From Sphingobacterium lumbrici (lineage in GTDB: Bacteria; Bacteroidota; Bacteroidia; Sphingobacteriales; Sphingobacteriaceae): DNA of 64,000 nucleotides. The stretch is from positions 248,001 through 312,000 of the forward strand of contig NZ_SRZY01000027.1 of NCBI RefSeq assembly GCF_006476045.1, in the 5' to 3' direction. The position numbers and the translations under genes were made by a program. How positions within the stretch are numbered: position 1 is the first letter of the stretch; every line of letters starts with the position of its first letter. Of this stretch, positions 53,499 through 64,000 are shown one piece after another. The notes beneath the pieces are model-generated. The model made no database searches. It had not been told where the DNA came from and worked only from the letters and a program-made list of their open reading frames with translations.

Positions 53499-56279
53499 TT
53501 ACACGACAATATTAATAATCTTACCCTTCACGAAAATTAGCTTTTTCACAGCTTTGCCATCCAAATAACGTTGAACATCAGTGTTACCGATAACGATCTC
53601 TTCAACAGCTTTAGCATCTAAATCCAACGCCAAGGGTAGGTTCATTTTCATTTTACCATTTATCGACACAGGATATGCAAACTCAGATTCCACTAAATAT
53701 TCGGGATTGAATATAGGATAGGTAGCATAAGAAATCGCTCCTGCTTCGTTACCTAGCAATGTCCAGAGTTCTTCCGTTATATGTGGTGCATAAGGTTCTA
53801 ACACGATAATCAAATCTTGCAAGATCTGACGTTTATTGCATCTTAGCTCCGTAAGTTCATTTACGCAGATCATGAAGGCTGAGACAGAAGTATTGAAAGA
53901 GAATCGTTCGATATCATCTTCCACTTTTTTAATAATCTTGTGTAATGCCTTATATTCGGCCTTCGTAGGTTCTTCTTCTGAAACATTGAAATTACCTTCT
54001 GCATCATGAAACAACCGCCATACTTTACGCAAGAATTTATATACGCCTTCAATACCATTTGTATTCCAGGGCTTTGCCTGCTCTAAAGGACCTAAGAACA
54101 TTTCGTACAAACGTAATGTATCCGCACCGTATGTCTCGATAATATCATCTGGATTAACGACGTTGAATTTAGATTTAGACATCTTCTCCACCTCGGTTCC
54201 ACAGATATATTTGCCGTTCTCCAGAATAAATTCTGCATCCGCGAAATCAGGACGGAATGTTTTGAATTTTTCGGTATCCAACACATCATTGTAAACAATA
54301 TTTACATCTACATGCAACGGAATGCAATTGTATTGGTCTTTCAATCCCAATGAAACAAATTGATTTGTTCCTTTTCCTTCGTCGTCCAAAACGCGGTATA
54401 CAAAATTCGAACGACCTTGGATCATACCTTGGTTAATTAACTTTTTGAAGGGTTCCTCTTCTTGATGAAAACCTAAATCTTTCAAAACCTTGTTCCAAAA
54501 GCGCGAGTACAACAAATGCCCCGTAGCATGCTCAGAACCACCGATATATAAATCAACAGCCTTCCAATAATCAACGGCCTCTTTGGAAGCGAATATATCT
54601 TGATTTTGAGAATCCATATAGCGGAACCAATACCATGAAGAGCCTGCCCAACCCGGCATTGTACTCAACTCGTATTCATATTGATCCTGATATTTCCATC
54701 CTTCGGCACGTCCCAAAGGCGGTTCCCCTGTTTCTGTAGGTAAATATTTATCTACTTCCGGCAACAATAAAGGCAACTCTTCTTCCTTGATCAGATAAGG
54801 TATTCCACTCTTAAAGTAAACCGGAACAGGTTCTCCCCAATAACGCTGACGGCCGAAGATTGCATCGCGCATCCGAAAATTGACTTTTGCCTTTCCCAAT
54901 TTCAGCTCCTCTAGTTTCGCAACTAATGCCGGAACGGCCTCTTTATAGGTCATCCCATTGATGAAATCAGAATTGATATATTTGCCATCCTTATTTGGAT
55001 CGGCTTGTTCTTCAATATTTTGCGAATCAGATATTGGAATAATCGGCAAATTGAAATGTTTAGCAAAAACATAATCACGTTGATCTCCCGAGGGAACGGC
55101 CATCACAGCACCTGTTCCATATCCAGCCAAAACATAATCCGCTATCCAGATTTGAACGTCGTCACCGGTAATCGGATGTTTCGCATAGGAACCTGTAAAT
55201 ACCCCTGATACAGTTTTTGTATCTGCCATCCGGTCGAGTTCCGATTTTTTTGCCGTTTTTTCGATATAAGATTCCACAGCCGCACGTTGTTCATCTGTAG
55301 TTAACGCTTCGACCAACTCATGTTCTGGTGCCAAAACAACAAAAGAAACACCAAAGAGCGTATCTACCCGTGTCGTGAACACTTCAATCCCTCCTTTGGG
55401 GGTAAGGGGGAAAATCACAGATGCTCCTATAGATTTGCCAATCCAATTACGTTGCATCTCTACCAACGGTTCAGGCCAATCCACACTATCCAGACCACTC
55501 AACAAACGATCTGCGTATGCCGTAATACGCATAGACCATTGCATCATTTTCTTTTGCTCGACAGGATATCCACCCCGCTCGGAAACACCGTTTATAACCT
55601 CATCATTCGCCAATACTGTCCCTAGCGCAGCACACCAGTTTACCGTACTTTCGCGTAAGTAGGCCAAGCGATATTTCAGCAGTTCTCTCTGTTGCTCTTC
55701 TTCTGAAAATGCTTTCCAGTCCGCAGCAAAAAAAACTGAGACATCTTCATCTGACTCTGCATTAATACCTTGAGAACCAAAACTATTAAACTTATCAATT
55801 AATGTATCTATAGATTCCGCTTTGTCTGCATCCTTATTATACCAGGAATTAAACAATTGCATAAAAATCCATTGTGTCCACCGATAATAATCGGGATTGG
55901 ATGTCCGTACTTCACGCGACCAATCGTAAGAAAAACCAATATTATCCAATTGTTCACGATAACGATTGATATTCACTTCCGTAGTAATGGCCGGATGTTG
56001 CCCCGTTTGTATCGCATACTGTTCTGCCGGCAAGCCAAAGGAATCGTAGCCCATTGGATGCAATACATTAAATCCTTTTAATCGCTTATATCTGGAAAAA
56101 ATATCAGATGCTATATACCCTAGCGGATGACCGACATGTAAACCAGCTCCCGAAGGATAGGGAAACATATCCAACACGTAATATTTCGGCTTATCAGTCG
56201 ATTCAGCTGTTTTAAATGTTTGATTTTCGGCCCAAAATTTCTGCCACTTCTGTTCAATTGATCTGTGATTGTAGTCCAT
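53499..56279 (-). CDS. leuS: Leucyl-tRNA synthetase
   Basis: 926 residues, the usual length in Bacteroidota. HIGH motif in [18 protein letters not shown] (about 34-51), editing domain with [23 protein letters not shown] and the KMSKS loop [11 protein letters not shown] near residue 700. Charges tRNA-Leu; a single essential gene with its own terminator. Confidence 0.97.
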   Translation of the reverse strand: MDYNHRSIEQKWQKFWAENQTFKTAESTDKPKYYVLDMFPYPSGAGLHVGHPLGYIASDIFSRYKRLKGFNVLHPMGYDSFGLPAEQYAIQTGQHPAITTEVNINRYREQLDNIGFSYDWSREVRTSNPDYYRWTQWIFMQLFNSWYNKDADKAESIDTLIDKFNSFGSQGINAESDEDVSVFFAADWKAFSEEEQQRELLKYRLAYLRESTVNWCAALGTVLANDEVINGVSERGGYPVEQKKMMQWSMRITAYADRLLSGLDSVDWPEPLVEMQRNWIGKSIGASVIFPLTPKGGIEVFTTRVDTLFGVSFVVLAPEHELVEALTTDEQRAAVESYIEKTAKKSELDRMADTKTVSGVFTGSYAKHPITGDDVQIWIADYVLAGYGTGAVMAVPSGDQRDYVFAKHFNLPIIPISDSQNIEEQADPNKDGKYINSDFINGMTYKEAVPALVAKLEELKLGKAKVNFRMRDAIFGRQRYWGEPVPVYFKSGIPYLIKEEELPLLLPEVDKYLPTETGEPPLGRAEGWKYQDQYEYELSTMPGWAGSSWYWFRYMDSQNQDIFASKEAVDYWKAVDLYIGGSEHATGHLLYSRFWNKVLKDLGFHQEEEPFKKLINQGMIQGRSNFVYRVLDDEGKGTNQFVSLGLKDQYNCIPLHVDVNIVYNDVLDTEKFKTFRPDFADAEFILENGKYICGTEVEKMSKSKFNVVNPDDIIETYGADTLRLYEMFLGPLEQAKPWNTNGIEGVYKFLRKVWRLFHDAEGNFNVSEEEPTKAEYKALHKIIKKVEDDIERFSFNTSVSAFMICVNELTELRCNKRQILQDLIIVLEPYAPHITEELWTLLGNEAGAISYATYPIFNPEYLVESEFAYPVSINGKMKMNLPLALDLDAKAVEEIVIGNTDVQRYLDGKAVKKLIFVKGKIINIVV

Positions 56280-56511
56280 CTTCCTAAGTAAGAATTGTAT
56301 AAGAGTTGCGAAATTAGCGATTTTAAGACAAAAACAGTATAAAAGTTTTTTATTCTAGACAATAAATTCGGATATTCGTTGTTAAAACTTAAAGAGATAT
56401 CAACCTTTCTGTTGTCGTCTATTGTAAGTTTCGATTTCAAGATATTACATTTAAATATTCAAAAAATCATCTTTATTAATTACTTTCGCATCAAATATAT
56501 TTTAAAGCTTT

Positions 56512-57390
56512 ATGTCAGTAATAGAACAAGGCTCACCACGTAAAAAAACAAAATCTGTATATATTTCCACTGTAATCAGTATTGCATTGGTTTTATTAAT
56601 GACTGGTTTACTGGGACTTATACTTGTACACGCAAAGAACTTATCCAAATACGTAAAAGAAAATATTGTCTTAAATGTTATTGTAAACGATAATGTAAAC
56701 GAAGGCGATGTACTTTCTCTACAAAAGGATTTTGAAAAGGACCCTTATGTATTACGTACCGAATACGTGAGTAAAGAACTAGCAGCTAAGAACCTCAAGG
56801 AGGATTTAGGTGAAGACTTTGTAGAATATCTTGGACACAACCCCCTATTGCCTTCAGTAGACATCTACATGAAAGAACAATATGCAAATACGGATAGCAT
56901 CCAGCCCTTCATAGAGAAAATATCGAAAAGCAGCCGCGTAAAAGAAGTTGTGTATCAAGAATCCCTAATTGATATGGTCAATAAAAACATCCGAATAATC
57001 GGAATCGTGGTACTCGCTTTTACAGTTATATTATTGATTATCGCAATTGCTTTGATTAATAATACTATTCGATTAGCAATATATTCGCAGCGTTTCTTAA
57101 TAAAAAGTATGCAGTTAATAGGTGCTACGAAAAATTTCATCCGCAAGCCCTATATCCTATATGGAATTATCCACGGCCTTATCGGAGCACTGATTTCGAT
57201 CTTACTGTTGATTTTTACATTACAATTTGCGCAAAAACAGATTCCTGAACTTATTTTCCTACGCAATTGGTATGAGTTTGGCGCGATCTTTTTAATCGTC
57301 GTTATATTAGGAATATTAATTTCGGGCTTAAGCACTTATTTTGCAGTAACGAAATACTTACGTGCCAAATCACATAGCTTGTACCGTTAA
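56512..57390 (+). CDS. ftsX: Cell-division protein FtsX
   Basis: 292 residues. One N-terminal membrane segment (about 20-43), an extracytoplasmic domain with DPYVLRTEYVSKELAA, then three membrane segments; QLIGATKNFIRKPYILYG is the conserved FtsX loop. With FtsE it regulates peptidoglycan hydrolysis at division. First gene of a + strand set running to ribF. Confidence 0.93.
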   Translation: MSVIEQGSPRKKTKSVYISTVISIALVLLMTGLLGLILVHAKNLSKYVKENIVLNVIVNDNVNEGDVLSLQKDFEKDPYVLRTEYVSKELAAKNLKEDLGEDFVEYLGHNPLLPSVDIYMKEQYANTDSIQPFIEKISKSSRVKEVVYQESLIDMVNKNIRIIGIVVLAFTVILLIIAIALINNTIRLAIYSQRFLIKSMQLIGATKNFIRKPYILYGIIHGLIGALISILLLIFTLQFAQKQIPELIFLRNWYEFGAIFLIVVILGILISGLSTYFAVTKYLRAKSHSLYR

Positions 57391-57402
57391 TCACTATAAA
57401 AA

Positions 57403-57651
57403 TTGAAAATGGCTTTAAAAAACACGATACCTACTAATGAAAAGAAATACAGCGGATTTGTATTTCAAAAGATTAACTATATTTTATTTGTGAGCAGTAT
57501 CCTAATCGTTGCGGTAGGTTTCCTGCTGATGATGGGAACAGAAGACATCTATAGCTTTACAAAAATCACTTTGGCTCCTTTAGTTGTTATTATCGGATTC
57601 GCAATTGGATTTGTTGCAATTTTATACAAACCTAAGAACAAAGATATCTAA
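57403..57651 (+). CDS. DUF3098 membrane protein
   Basis: 82 residues with two membrane segments (about 25-45 and 55-75). Position between ftsX and uppP and the pattern [20 protein letters not shown] are typical of DUF3098 in Bacteroidota. Function unknown, perhaps division or envelope related. Confidence 0.9.
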   Translation: MKMALKNTIPTNEKKYSGFVFQKINYILFVSSILIVAVGFLLMMGTEDIYSFTKITLAPLVVIIGFAIGFVAILYKPKNKDI

Positions 57652-57656
57652 GAAGA

Positions 57657-58451
57657 ATGAGTTATCTAGAGGCTATTGTTTTAGCTATCATTGAAGGACT
57701 AACAGAATTTTTACCTGTATCCTCTACTGGACACATGATTATAGGTACAGCCCTAATGGGCTTGGAATCTTCAGATTTTGTAAAACTTTTCACCATATTC
57801 ATCCAATTAGGCACTATACTTTCCGTACTGGTATTGTACTGGAAACGCTTTTTTAAATCATTAGATTTCTACTATAAATTGGCTGTGGCCGCTATTCCTG
57901 CTTCTATCTTGGGCTTTGTATTCAATGATGTGATCGATTCGTTATTGGAAAGCCCATTAATGGTAGCAGTTATGCTGGTTGTAGGTGGGGTTATTTTACT
58001 CTTCGTGGATAAATGGTTTAACAAACCAAAGATTGCCAATTCAGATGATATTTCATTCAAGCAAGCATTCATTATTGGTTGTTACCAATGTTTGGCATTG
58101 ATACCAGGCACTTCGAGATCAGCAAGTACCATTATCGGTGGTATGACACAAAAATTGACACGTAAAGCGGCAGCCGAGTTTTCTTTCTTTTTAGCCATAC
58201 CTATGATGCTTGGTGCGTCGCTTGTAAAGCTTTACAATTTTTTTAAAGAAGGTAATACGATAAGTAGTCAGGAAATCAACCTGCTTATTTTGGGGAATGT
58301 AGTAGGGTTTATTGTTGCTATTGTTGCCATCAAAACGTTTATCGATATCTTGACGAAATACGGTTTCAAGGCTTTTGGATGGTATAGAATTGTGTTGGGA
58401 ATGGTTATTATAGTTATGCTGCTTGGCGGACATAGCTTACAAATGATTTAA
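57657..58451 (+). CDS. uppP: Undecaprenyl-diphosphatase
   Basis: 264 residues, about eight membrane segments. Signature [19 protein letters not shown] (about 11-29) and the second motif [15 protein letters not shown]. Recycles undecaprenyl pyrophosphate for cell-wall synthesis and confers bacitracin resistance. Its last base is shared with the truB start (TAATG). Confidence 0.96.
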   Translation: MSYLEAIVLAIIEGLTEFLPVSSTGHMIIGTALMGLESSDFVKLFTIFIQLGTILSVLVLYWKRFFKSLDFYYKLAVAAIPASILGFVFNDVIDSLLESPLMVAVMLVVGGVILLFVDKWFNKPKIANSDDISFKQAFIIGCYQCLALIPGTSRSASTIIGGMTQKLTRKAAAEFSFFLAIPMMLGASLVKLYNFFKEGNTISSQEINLLILGNVVGFIVAIVAIKTFIDILTKYGFKAFGWYRIVLGMVIIVMLLGGHSLQMI

Positions 58452-59188
58452 TGGAGAACATTCAAGAAGAAAAAAACGAACCTACTTTCTCTTTTACAGA
58501 GGGAGAGGTATTATTGGTCGATAAACCATTGACTTGGACCAGTTTTGATGTAGTAGGTAAACTAAGAAATACCATGAAGTCCCTTAAACTAAAAGTGGGA
58601 CATGCCGGTACATTAGACCCTTTAGCAACAGGATTATTGATTATTTGCACGGGAAAGTTCACAAAAAAAATTGATTCATTTCAAGCGGAAAATAAAGAAT
58701 ATACTGGTACAATTACGTTAGGAGCTACTACTCCCTCCTATGATCTGGAAACCAAAATCGATCAAACATTTGATATCGGACACCTCACGGAAGATCAAAT
58801 AAAAGAAGCCGCTCAATCTTTTATCGGAGAGCTGGATCAATTTCCTCCGGCTCATTCCGCAATTAAAATTAATGGTGAACGAGTCTACGAAAAAGCACGA
58901 CGAGGAGAGGAAGTAGAACTAAAATCCCGAAAAGTAACCATACATGAGTTTGAGATAGAGAAAATAGAATTTCCGTTAATCTTCTTTAAGATTAGGTGTT
59001 CGAAAGGAACCTATATACGCTCTATCGCACATGATTTTGGAAAAGCGTTACATAACGGGGCGCATCTCTCCTCTTTGCGTCGCACCATGAGTGGCGATTT
59101 TCATGTAGACAATGCTTGGAACCTAGAAGATTTAATTCAGACTATAAGAGCACAAAAAAGTGCTGTAATTGAGAAAAGGCCTTTATAA
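58451..59188 (+). CDS. truB: tRNA pseudouridine-55 synthase
   Basis: 245 residues. KLKVGHAGTLDPLATGLLII holds the catalytic Asp; PPAHSAIKINGERVYEKARRG and RCSKGTYIRSIAHDFG are conserved. Makes pseudouridine 55 in the T-loop of tRNA. Overlaps uppP by one base; ribF follows after 104 bp. Confidence 0.96.
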   Translation: MENIQEEKNEPTFSFTEGEVLLVDKPLTWTSFDVVGKLRNTMKSLKLKVGHAGTLDPLATGLLIICTGKFTKKIDSFQAENKEYTGTITLGATTPSYDLETKIDQTFDIGHLTEDQIKEAAQSFIGELDQFPPAHSAIKINGERVYEKARRGEEVELKSRKVTIHEFEIEKIEFPLIFFKIRCSKGTYIRSIAHDFGKALHNGAHLSSLRRTMSGDFHVDNAWNLEDLIQTIRAQKSAVIEKRPL

Positions 59189-59292
59189 ATGAAGCCAGCA
59201 TGAACTGCCACTCAAAAAAAGGTTTGAAAAGTAGCACATGTCCGCCCTTCGGGACCCGGGCGAGTTTCATCACCTTTAAAAGTAATTTATAG

Positions 59293-60276
59293 ATGAAAAT
59301 ATATAGGAATCTTGAAGAATTCAATGCGCTAAAGAATGCGATCGTAACCATAGGTACCTTTGATGGCGTTCATATTGGGCACCAAAAGATTTTAAAACAA
59401 TTAGTGGATTGCGCAAGAGAAAACAATGGAGAATCCGTTCTTTTAACCTTTTTTCCACATCCCAGATTAATCATTAACCCCGATGATGAAGCTTTAAAGC
59501 TCATTAACGATATCGAAGAAAAGACGCATCGACTCGCCCTTGCAGGATTAGATCATTTGATTATCACTCCTTTTACGCGAGATTTTTCCAATCAAAATCC
59601 AGAGGAATATATTCGAAATGTATTGGTTGGAAAATTAGGCACAAAAAAAATCATCATCGGCTATGACCACCATTTTGGAAAAAATAGAGTTGGCTCGATT
59701 AAAGACTTAGTCCATTTTTCCGAAATATTTGATTTCGGTGTAGAACAAATTCCCGAACAGGATATTGATGATGTCGCTGTATCTTCTACCCGTATCCGTG
59801 AAGCACTTATTAAAGGTGATGTTAACACCGCTAATAAATATTTGGGGTATCCGTTTGAATTGACCGGTACGATTATCAGAGGCGATCAAATTGGCCGACA
59901 GATTGGTTTTCCAACAGCTAATCTACATGTACATGAAAGTCATAAACTTATTCCCGCTTATGGCATTTACGCTGTAGAAGTAGAAATATACCCTAAAGTT
60001 CCGTCAATAGGCTCAGGTGATTATATACATCCTGAACCCATTACCCTGGCAAAAGGTATGTGTTATATAGGTACAAGACCCACGGTAGATGGCATGAACC
60101 GTAAAATTGAAGTGAATCTTTTGGATTTTAAAGGCGATCTCTATTCAAAAACACTACGCGTTAAATTCTTGCATTTTGTACGTCATGATGAACGATTTAA
60201 CAATTTAGAAGATCTTCAGAATCAGATTAGAAAAGATGAACACGCGATTAGAAGTTACTTTGACACGAATTTCTAG
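59293..60276 (+). CDS. ribF: Bifunctional riboflavin kinase / FAD synthetase
   Basis: 327 residues. FAD synthetase half (1-180): TIGTFDGVHIGHQKIL, and GYDHHFGKNRVGS, VSSTRIREAL. Riboflavin kinase half: GTIIRGDQIGRQIGFPTANL. Makes FMN and FAD from riboflavin and ATP. Last gene of the + strand set, with a terminator at 60279-60310. Confidence 0.95.
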   Translation: MKIYRNLEEFNALKNAIVTIGTFDGVHIGHQKILKQLVDCARENNGESVLLTFFPHPRLIINPDDEALKLINDIEEKTHRLALAGLDHLIITPFTRDFSNQNPEEYIRNVLVGKLGTKKIIIGYDHHFGKNRVGSIKDLVHFSEIFDFGVEQIPEQDIDDVAVSSTRIREALIKGDVNTANKYLGYPFELTGTIIRGDQIGRQIGFPTANLHVHESHKLIPAYGIYAVEVEIYPKVPSIGSGDYIHPEPITLAKGMCYIGTRPTVDGMNRKIEVNLLDFKGDLYSKTLRVKFLHFVRHDERFNNLEDLQNQIRKDEHAIRSYFDTNF

Positions 60277-60278
60277 AA

Positions 60279-60310
60279 GAAGATAGCCTTATCTTATAGT
60301 GGCTATCTTC
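60279..60310. terminator. Bidirectional terminator between ribF and bshB1
   Basis: GAAGATAGCC / GGCTATCTTC, 10-bp stem with a 12-base loop. Confidence 0.8.
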
Positions 60311-60327
60311 TCATTTAATTATCATCA

Positions 60328-61047
60328 CTAGATAAGATCAAACAAGTCTTTTACCCCTAACAATTTTCTCGATGTAAACCCTTCTCCATATTTGGCTTGT
60401 ATATTTCGGCCTAATTCTCTAGCTCTCCCTCTTGTATATTCCATAAAGTCCGGATTAGAGATATATGTCTGCGGACCATCATCATCGGATGAGGCATTAA
60501 ACTGCGTTTTATAAGCTAAAATTGATTGTTCTTTGATATCCCAATAATCAGATATATCTAAGATGACATGAGGCTGGATATATTTATCTTGAATAAGCTG
60601 TAGCTGTAATCTCGGTCGGAAAGCATCTTGAGTCACCCCCTGTAATTCGGTTTCTATGCGACGAAGACCTGATAAAAAAACAGCATCGTTAACCAATTTA
60701 CTGGCTCTACCATGATCGGGATGACGGTCATCCAAAGCATTTGTGATAATCACTTCTGGACGATATTTACGTATTATACGAATAATAGATAACTGAGAAG
60801 TTTCTTCATTTAAGAAAAAACCGTCCCGAAAGCCCAAATTTTCCCGCACCTCAACACCCAAAATTGCAGCTGCCGCACTAGCCTCTTGCGCACGTGTCGC
60901 GGCTGTACCTCTTGTACCCAATTCTCCGCGAGTAAGGTCTATAATACCTACTTTCTTTCCTTCTGCAACATATTTAGCGATTGTACCTCCAGCACCCAAT
61001 TCAGCATCGTCTGGATGTACTGTCATCACCATCAAGTCTAATATCAT
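60328..61047 (-). CDS. bshB1: Bacillithiol biosynthesis deacetylase BshB1
   Basis: 239 residues. PIG-L/LmbE fold: TVHPDDAELGAGGTIA with the HPDD zinc site, IDLTRGELGTRGT, and DDRHPDHGRASKLV. The RGELGTRG and NLGFRDGFF blocks match BshB1, which deacetylates GlcNAc-malate in bacillithiol synthesis. Cytoplasmic, single gene or co-transcribed with the peroxidase gene upstream. Confidence 0.93.
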   Translation of the reverse strand: MILDLMVMTVHPDDAELGAGGTIAKYVAEGKKVGIIDLTRGELGTRGTAATRAQEASAAAAILGVEVRENLGFRDGFFLNEETSQLSIIRIIRKYRPEVIITNALDDRHPDHGRASKLVNDAVFLSGLRRIETELQGVTQDAFRPRLQLQLIQDKYIQPHVILDISDYWDIKEQSILAYKTQFNASSDDDGPQTYISNPDFMEYTRGRARELGRNIQAKYGEGFTSRKLLGVKDLFDLI

Positions 61048-61086
61048 GTTATTATTATTTGTACAAAGGTACAGAATTCCGATAAT

Positions 61087-61578
61087 TTACTGGGAAAGCA
61101 ATTGCTCTATATGATTTTGTATGTTACTGGACAAGGGACTTGTAAAAGAATAGTAATAATCTACGACTTCTCCATTTTTATTAATTAGATACTTATGAAA
61201 GTTCCAACAAGGTTTCACATTAACATTTCCATTTAATTCTTTCGTCTGTAAGAATTTATATAAGGGGTGAACATAATCCCCTTTAACATGTATACGTTTA
61301 AAAACAGGAAAAGAGATTTGTTGATTTAGACGGCAATATGTTTCCAAGTTGAGTCCCGTTCGCGGTTCCTGATTCAGAAAGTCATTAGAGGGAAATGCCA
61401 ATATCTCAAATCCCTGATCCTTGTACTTAAGATAAAGCTTTTCTAAAGTTTTAAATTGTTTTCTAAAATAACATCTGCTTGCCGTATTCACAATAAGTAC
61501 CACCTTACCGGTATAATCAAGTAAAGATTTTTCATTACCAGAGAACTCAAGAACCTTATAATCGTAGATCGTCTTCAT
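61087..61578 (-). CDS. Glutathione peroxidase-like thiol peroxidase (atypical active site)
   Basis: 163 residues. The fold signatures are there: KVVLIVNTASRCYFRKQF, ILAFPSNDFLNQEP and KPCWNFHKYLI. The active-site string is normally SKCGFTPQ; here it is SRCYFRKQ, keeping the Cys but changing its surroundings. It may use thioredoxin or bacillithiol rather than glutathione. It lies 7 bp from the DUF4294 gene. Confidence 0.8.
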   Translation of the reverse strand: MKTIYDYKVLEFSGNEKSLLDYTGKVVLIVNTASRCYFRKQFKTLEKLYLKYKDQGFEILAFPSNDFLNQEPRTGLNLETYCRLNQQISFPVFKRIHVKGDYVHPLYKFLQTKELNGNVNVKPCWNFHKYLINKNGEVVDYYYSFTSPLSSNIQNHIEQLLSQ

Positions 61579-61585
61579 CTGTATG

Positions 61586-62233
61586 CTAATGATATGGATT
61601 GCTGATCGGTCTTACACGTTCATATTCACGGATTATGTTTTCTATTTCAAAATCTTCTTTTGGATCAAAAGTGGTTTTTAAATTATGACCAAACACACGA
61701 GCAACTCCTTGATAAACAAAAGCTTTCACTCCTCCCTTCATATCTTTTACCAGATCGTAACTGGTATTACCCGTCTGTCTTTCAATTAATTTAATTAAAA
61801 TTTTACCCTGGGAAATAGATAAATTTTTAACTTCAGAATTTATTTTATGCTTTATTTCATTCTCGCATACATTTATTAATCTTCTTTCTTCTTTTTTGGA
61901 ATTAGCCAGGGCGAGATCCCTATCCAGTTTCTCATATCTTTTTTGTGCATATATCGCATATGGAAGTACCCGTAAAACATTTCTTTTCAGTCTAAAATAG
62001 TTTTGACGCTGCTCTTCATTTTTCCAAATCCGGTTGGCTACGATTACCACTTCTTCAATCGGAAACCAAGGTACAATTTCGCCTGATTCCAATTTTGTGG
62101 TCGTGTAGAATTCTACTGTTTCAGGTGTTCCTGCTCCATAATGAGGCATGGTCAAAGCCTGCCCATAGCTATCTGAACAAAAAACCAAATAACCGATTAC
62201 AAGCAGTGCGTATAAGCATTTTTTCATGAACAA
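61586..62233 (-). CDS. DUF4294 protein
   Basis: 215 residues with a signal peptide (CLYALLVIGYLVFCSDSYG). The block VVIVANRIWKNEEQRQNYFRLKRNVLRVLPYA is the DUF4294 signature, restricted to Bacteroidota. Likely periplasmic, helical and of unknown function. Expressed with the peroxidase gene 7 bp downstream. Confidence 0.88.
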   Translation of the reverse strand: MFMKKCLYALLVIGYLVFCSDSYGQALTMPHYGAGTPETVEFYTTTKLESGEIVPWFPIEEVVIVANRIWKNEEQRQNYFRLKRNVLRVLPYAIYAQKRYEKLDRDLALANSKKEERRLINVCENEIKHKINSEVKNLSISQGKILIKLIERQTGNTSYDLVKDMKGGVKAFVYQGVARVFGHNLKTTFDPKEDFEIENIIREYERVRPISNPYH

Positions 62234-62372
62234 AACAACAAAAACCCTTTTAAATGAAACTAAAATTTCTTAATTTTATTATGTTTAATAATAAGTCTCA
62301 AAAGCTTATCTTCAAACCATTAAATAAAATTAGTAAATTTCACTGGTATTACGAAAAAATAAAACAGTTTTT

Positions 62373-64000
62373 ATGGAAGAATATGTGATTGATATTGAGG
62401 CGGAAAACAAAGAAATTCGTAAAAGATACAGAGCTTTATTAAGAGCGTGCAAACCTACTTTACAAAAAGGAGACAAGCAAGAGATCAGAAAGGCTTTCGA
62501 CTTGGCGCTGGAGAGCCATAAAGAAATGCGCAGAAAGTCTGGCGAACCTTATATATACCACCCTATTGCCGTAGCTCAGATTGCGGCAGAAGAAATCGGT
62601 CTTGGAACTACTTCTATCGTGTGTTCATTATTGCATGACGTGGTTGAAGATACCAGTATGACGCTTCGCGACATAGAAGATCGATTTGGAAAAAAAGTAG
62701 CTCGAATTATCGATGGCTTAACAAAAATTGCGGGCGTATTTGACCCGAACAGCTCCATTCAGGCGGAGAATTTCAGAAAAATGCTTTTGACGCTTGCCGA
62801 TGATGTACGCGTGATCCTCATCAAGCTTGCCGATCGTCTGCACAATATGCGCACGATGGAATTTATGGCTCGTCACAAACAATTAAAGATTGCTTCAGAG
62901 ACAAGCTATCTCTATGCTCCTTTAGCCCACCGATTGGGGCTTTATGCGATTAAATCGGAGCTAGAAGACCTCTCCATGAAATATACGGATCCGGATACGT
63001 ATAAGTTTATCGCGAAGAAATTAAATGAGAAAAAGGCCGAAAGAGAAAAATTTGTTACCGATTTTATTGCTCCGGTAAAAGAAATATTGGTAGAACAAGG
63101 CATCACTGCAGATGTATTCGGCAGGCCAAAATCTATTCATTCTATCTGGAACAAAATGCGAAAAAAATCGATACCCTTTGAAGAAGTATACGATTTATTT
63201 GCTATCCGTATTATCATAGATACCGATGTTGATAAGGAAAAAACAGAATGCTGGAAGGTTTATTCCATCGTTACAGATCTTTATCGCCCAAATCCTGACC
63301 GTTTACGTGATTGGGTATCTTCTCCTAAAGGAAATGGGTACGAATCTCTGCATACCACAGTAATGGGACCTCGAGGACAATGGGTGGAAGTACAAATACG
63401 CACCCGGAGGATGAATGAAATCGCCGAAAAAGGTTTTGCCGCACACTGGAAGTACAAAGAATCTAATTCAGACAATGGGTTGGATCAATGGATTCAAAAA
63501 GTAAGAGACGTGTTGGGTAATCCTGAACCAAATGCACTGGATTTTCTCGATGATTTCAAAATGAACCTCTTCTCTGATGAGATATTCATTTTTACCCCGA
63601 AAGGCACACTGATTCAATTGCCAAATGGAGCAACGGCCTTAGACTTTGCTTTTGAAATACACTCCGATATTGGGGCAACCTGTATTGGGGCAAAAGTGAA
63701 CCACAAATTAGTTCCATTGAGCCACTCTTTACAAAATGGTGACCAAGTCGAAATTATCACTTCCAGCAAACAAACACCAAAAGAGGACTGGTTAAATTTC
63801 GTTATCACGGCAAAGGCAAAGGGCAAAATCAGATCCTCACTGAAGGAGGAAAAAAGACGTGTTGCGGAAGAGGGTAAAGAGATATTAGAACGTAAACTAA
63901 AGTCGTTAAAAATCACTTATAACACAGACAATATCAATAAAATTGCTAATTACTTCAAATTCCCAAGTTCCCAAGAATTATTCTATAACGTGGCGAAGGG
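62373..64000 (+). CDS. RelA/SpoT-family (p)ppGpp synthetase/hydrolase, 3' end missing
   Basis: 542 codons are visible from ATG 62373 to the edge. HD hydrolase domain with HPIAVAQIA and LLHDVVEDTSM (about 69-100), synthetase domain with GRPKSIHSIWNKMRKK and GNGYESLHTTVMG, then TGS domain IFIFTPKGTLIQLPNGATAL. The HD residues are intact, so it is bifunctional (Rel/SpoT type) rather than synthetase-only RelA. Controls the stringent response. Confidence 0.95.
   Translation, partial: MEEYVIDIEAENKEIRKRYRALLRACKPTLQKGDKQEIRKAFDLALESHKEMRRKSGEPYIYHPIAVAQIAAEEIGLGTTSIVCSLLHDVVEDTSMTLRDIEDRFGKKVARIIDGLTKIAGVFDPNSSIQAENFRKMLLTLADDVRVILIKLADRLHNMRTMEFMARHKQLKIASETSYLYAPLAHRLGLYAIKSELEDLSMKYTDPDTYKFIAKKLNEKKAEREKFVTDFIAPVKEILVEQGITADVFGRPKSIHSIWNKMRKKSIPFEEVYDLFAIRIIIDTDVDKEKTECWKVYSIVTDLYRPNPDRLRDWVSSPKGNGYESLHTTVMGPRGQWVEVQIRTRRMNEIAEKGFAAHWKYKESNSDNGLDQWIQKVRDVLGNPEPNALDFLDDFKMNLFSDEIFIFTPKGTLIQLPNGATALDFAFEIHSDIGATCIGAKVNHKLVPLSHSLQNGDQVEIITSSKQTPKEDWLNFVITAKAKGKIRSSLKEEKRRVAEEGKEILERKLKSLKITYNTDNINKIANYFKFPSSQELFYNVAK

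Overview
The window reads as a chromosomal segment of a member of the Bacteroidota, most like the Sphingobacteriaceae (Sphingobacterium/Pedobacter type). The signs are moderate GC, few strong Shine-Dalgarno sites, a 926-residue LeuRS, the block ftsX-DUF3098-uppP-truB-ribF, a BshB1 bacillithiol deacetylase, DUF4294, and Bacteroidota-type mobile element proteins. No tRNA, rRNA or CRISPR array was recognised by eye.

Left flank (1-7575). A minus-strand restriction-like operon runs 5572 to 1: XRE regulator, SNF2-family helicase, DUF1016/YhcG PD-(D/E)XK nuclease, and a large N6-adenine methyltransferase with a DPPYNTG motif that runs off the left edge. After it come a small basic protein, a DUF3024-like protein and a metallophosphoesterase.

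Genomic island (about 7576-39482). The 3' end of mnmE (39465-39482) and an 18-bp imperfect copy at 7576-7593 bound a 31.9-kb island. Its tyrosine integrase and HTH/zinc-finger excisionase-like gene sit just inside the mnmE end, and GTTGCTAA-type repeats near both ends look like integrase arm sites. The mnmE-proximal part holds the integrase, an unknown 338-aa protein, two small HTH proteins, a VirE_N/BT4734-like protein and a PriCT2/DUF3987 protein. The distal end holds DUF6266- and DUF6943-like genes, a 54-aa gene, a DUF6602-like nuclease candidate and about 1 kb of purine-rich, repeat-bearing sequence without a convincing gene.

The most striking content is one minus-strand cassette from 33093 to 12012 in which almost every junction overlaps or abuts: XRE regulator, hsdM, hsdS, a ParB-like/ABC-type ATPase, a TOPRIM protein, hsdR, a prokaryotic Argonaute (apparently catalytically dead), an Upf1-like SF1 helicase, a giant 1828-aa protein (about 21 W-[DN]-W-like repeats, then a DarT-like ADP-ribosyltransferase domain, then an HD domain), and a DarG-like macro-domain protein. 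I read this as a Type I restriction-modification operon that has gained a guide-sensing module and a DarTG-type toxin/antidote module. I do not recognise this arrangement as a described system. The functional links are inferred from gene order and overlaps.

Right flank (39465-64000) is ordinary chromosome: mnmE, a YceI protein, a sulfur module (MBL/rhodanese, TauE/SafE, two YeeE/YedE-like proteins), trxB, a DnaQ-like exonuclease, a probable copper module (small Cys protein, MbnP, MbnH-like dihaem protein, outer-membrane protein), pyrE, a NUDIX hydrolase, leuS, ftsX-DUF3098-uppP-truB-ribF, bshB1, a glutathione peroxidase-like protein, DUF4294, and a relA/spoT gene cut by the right edge.
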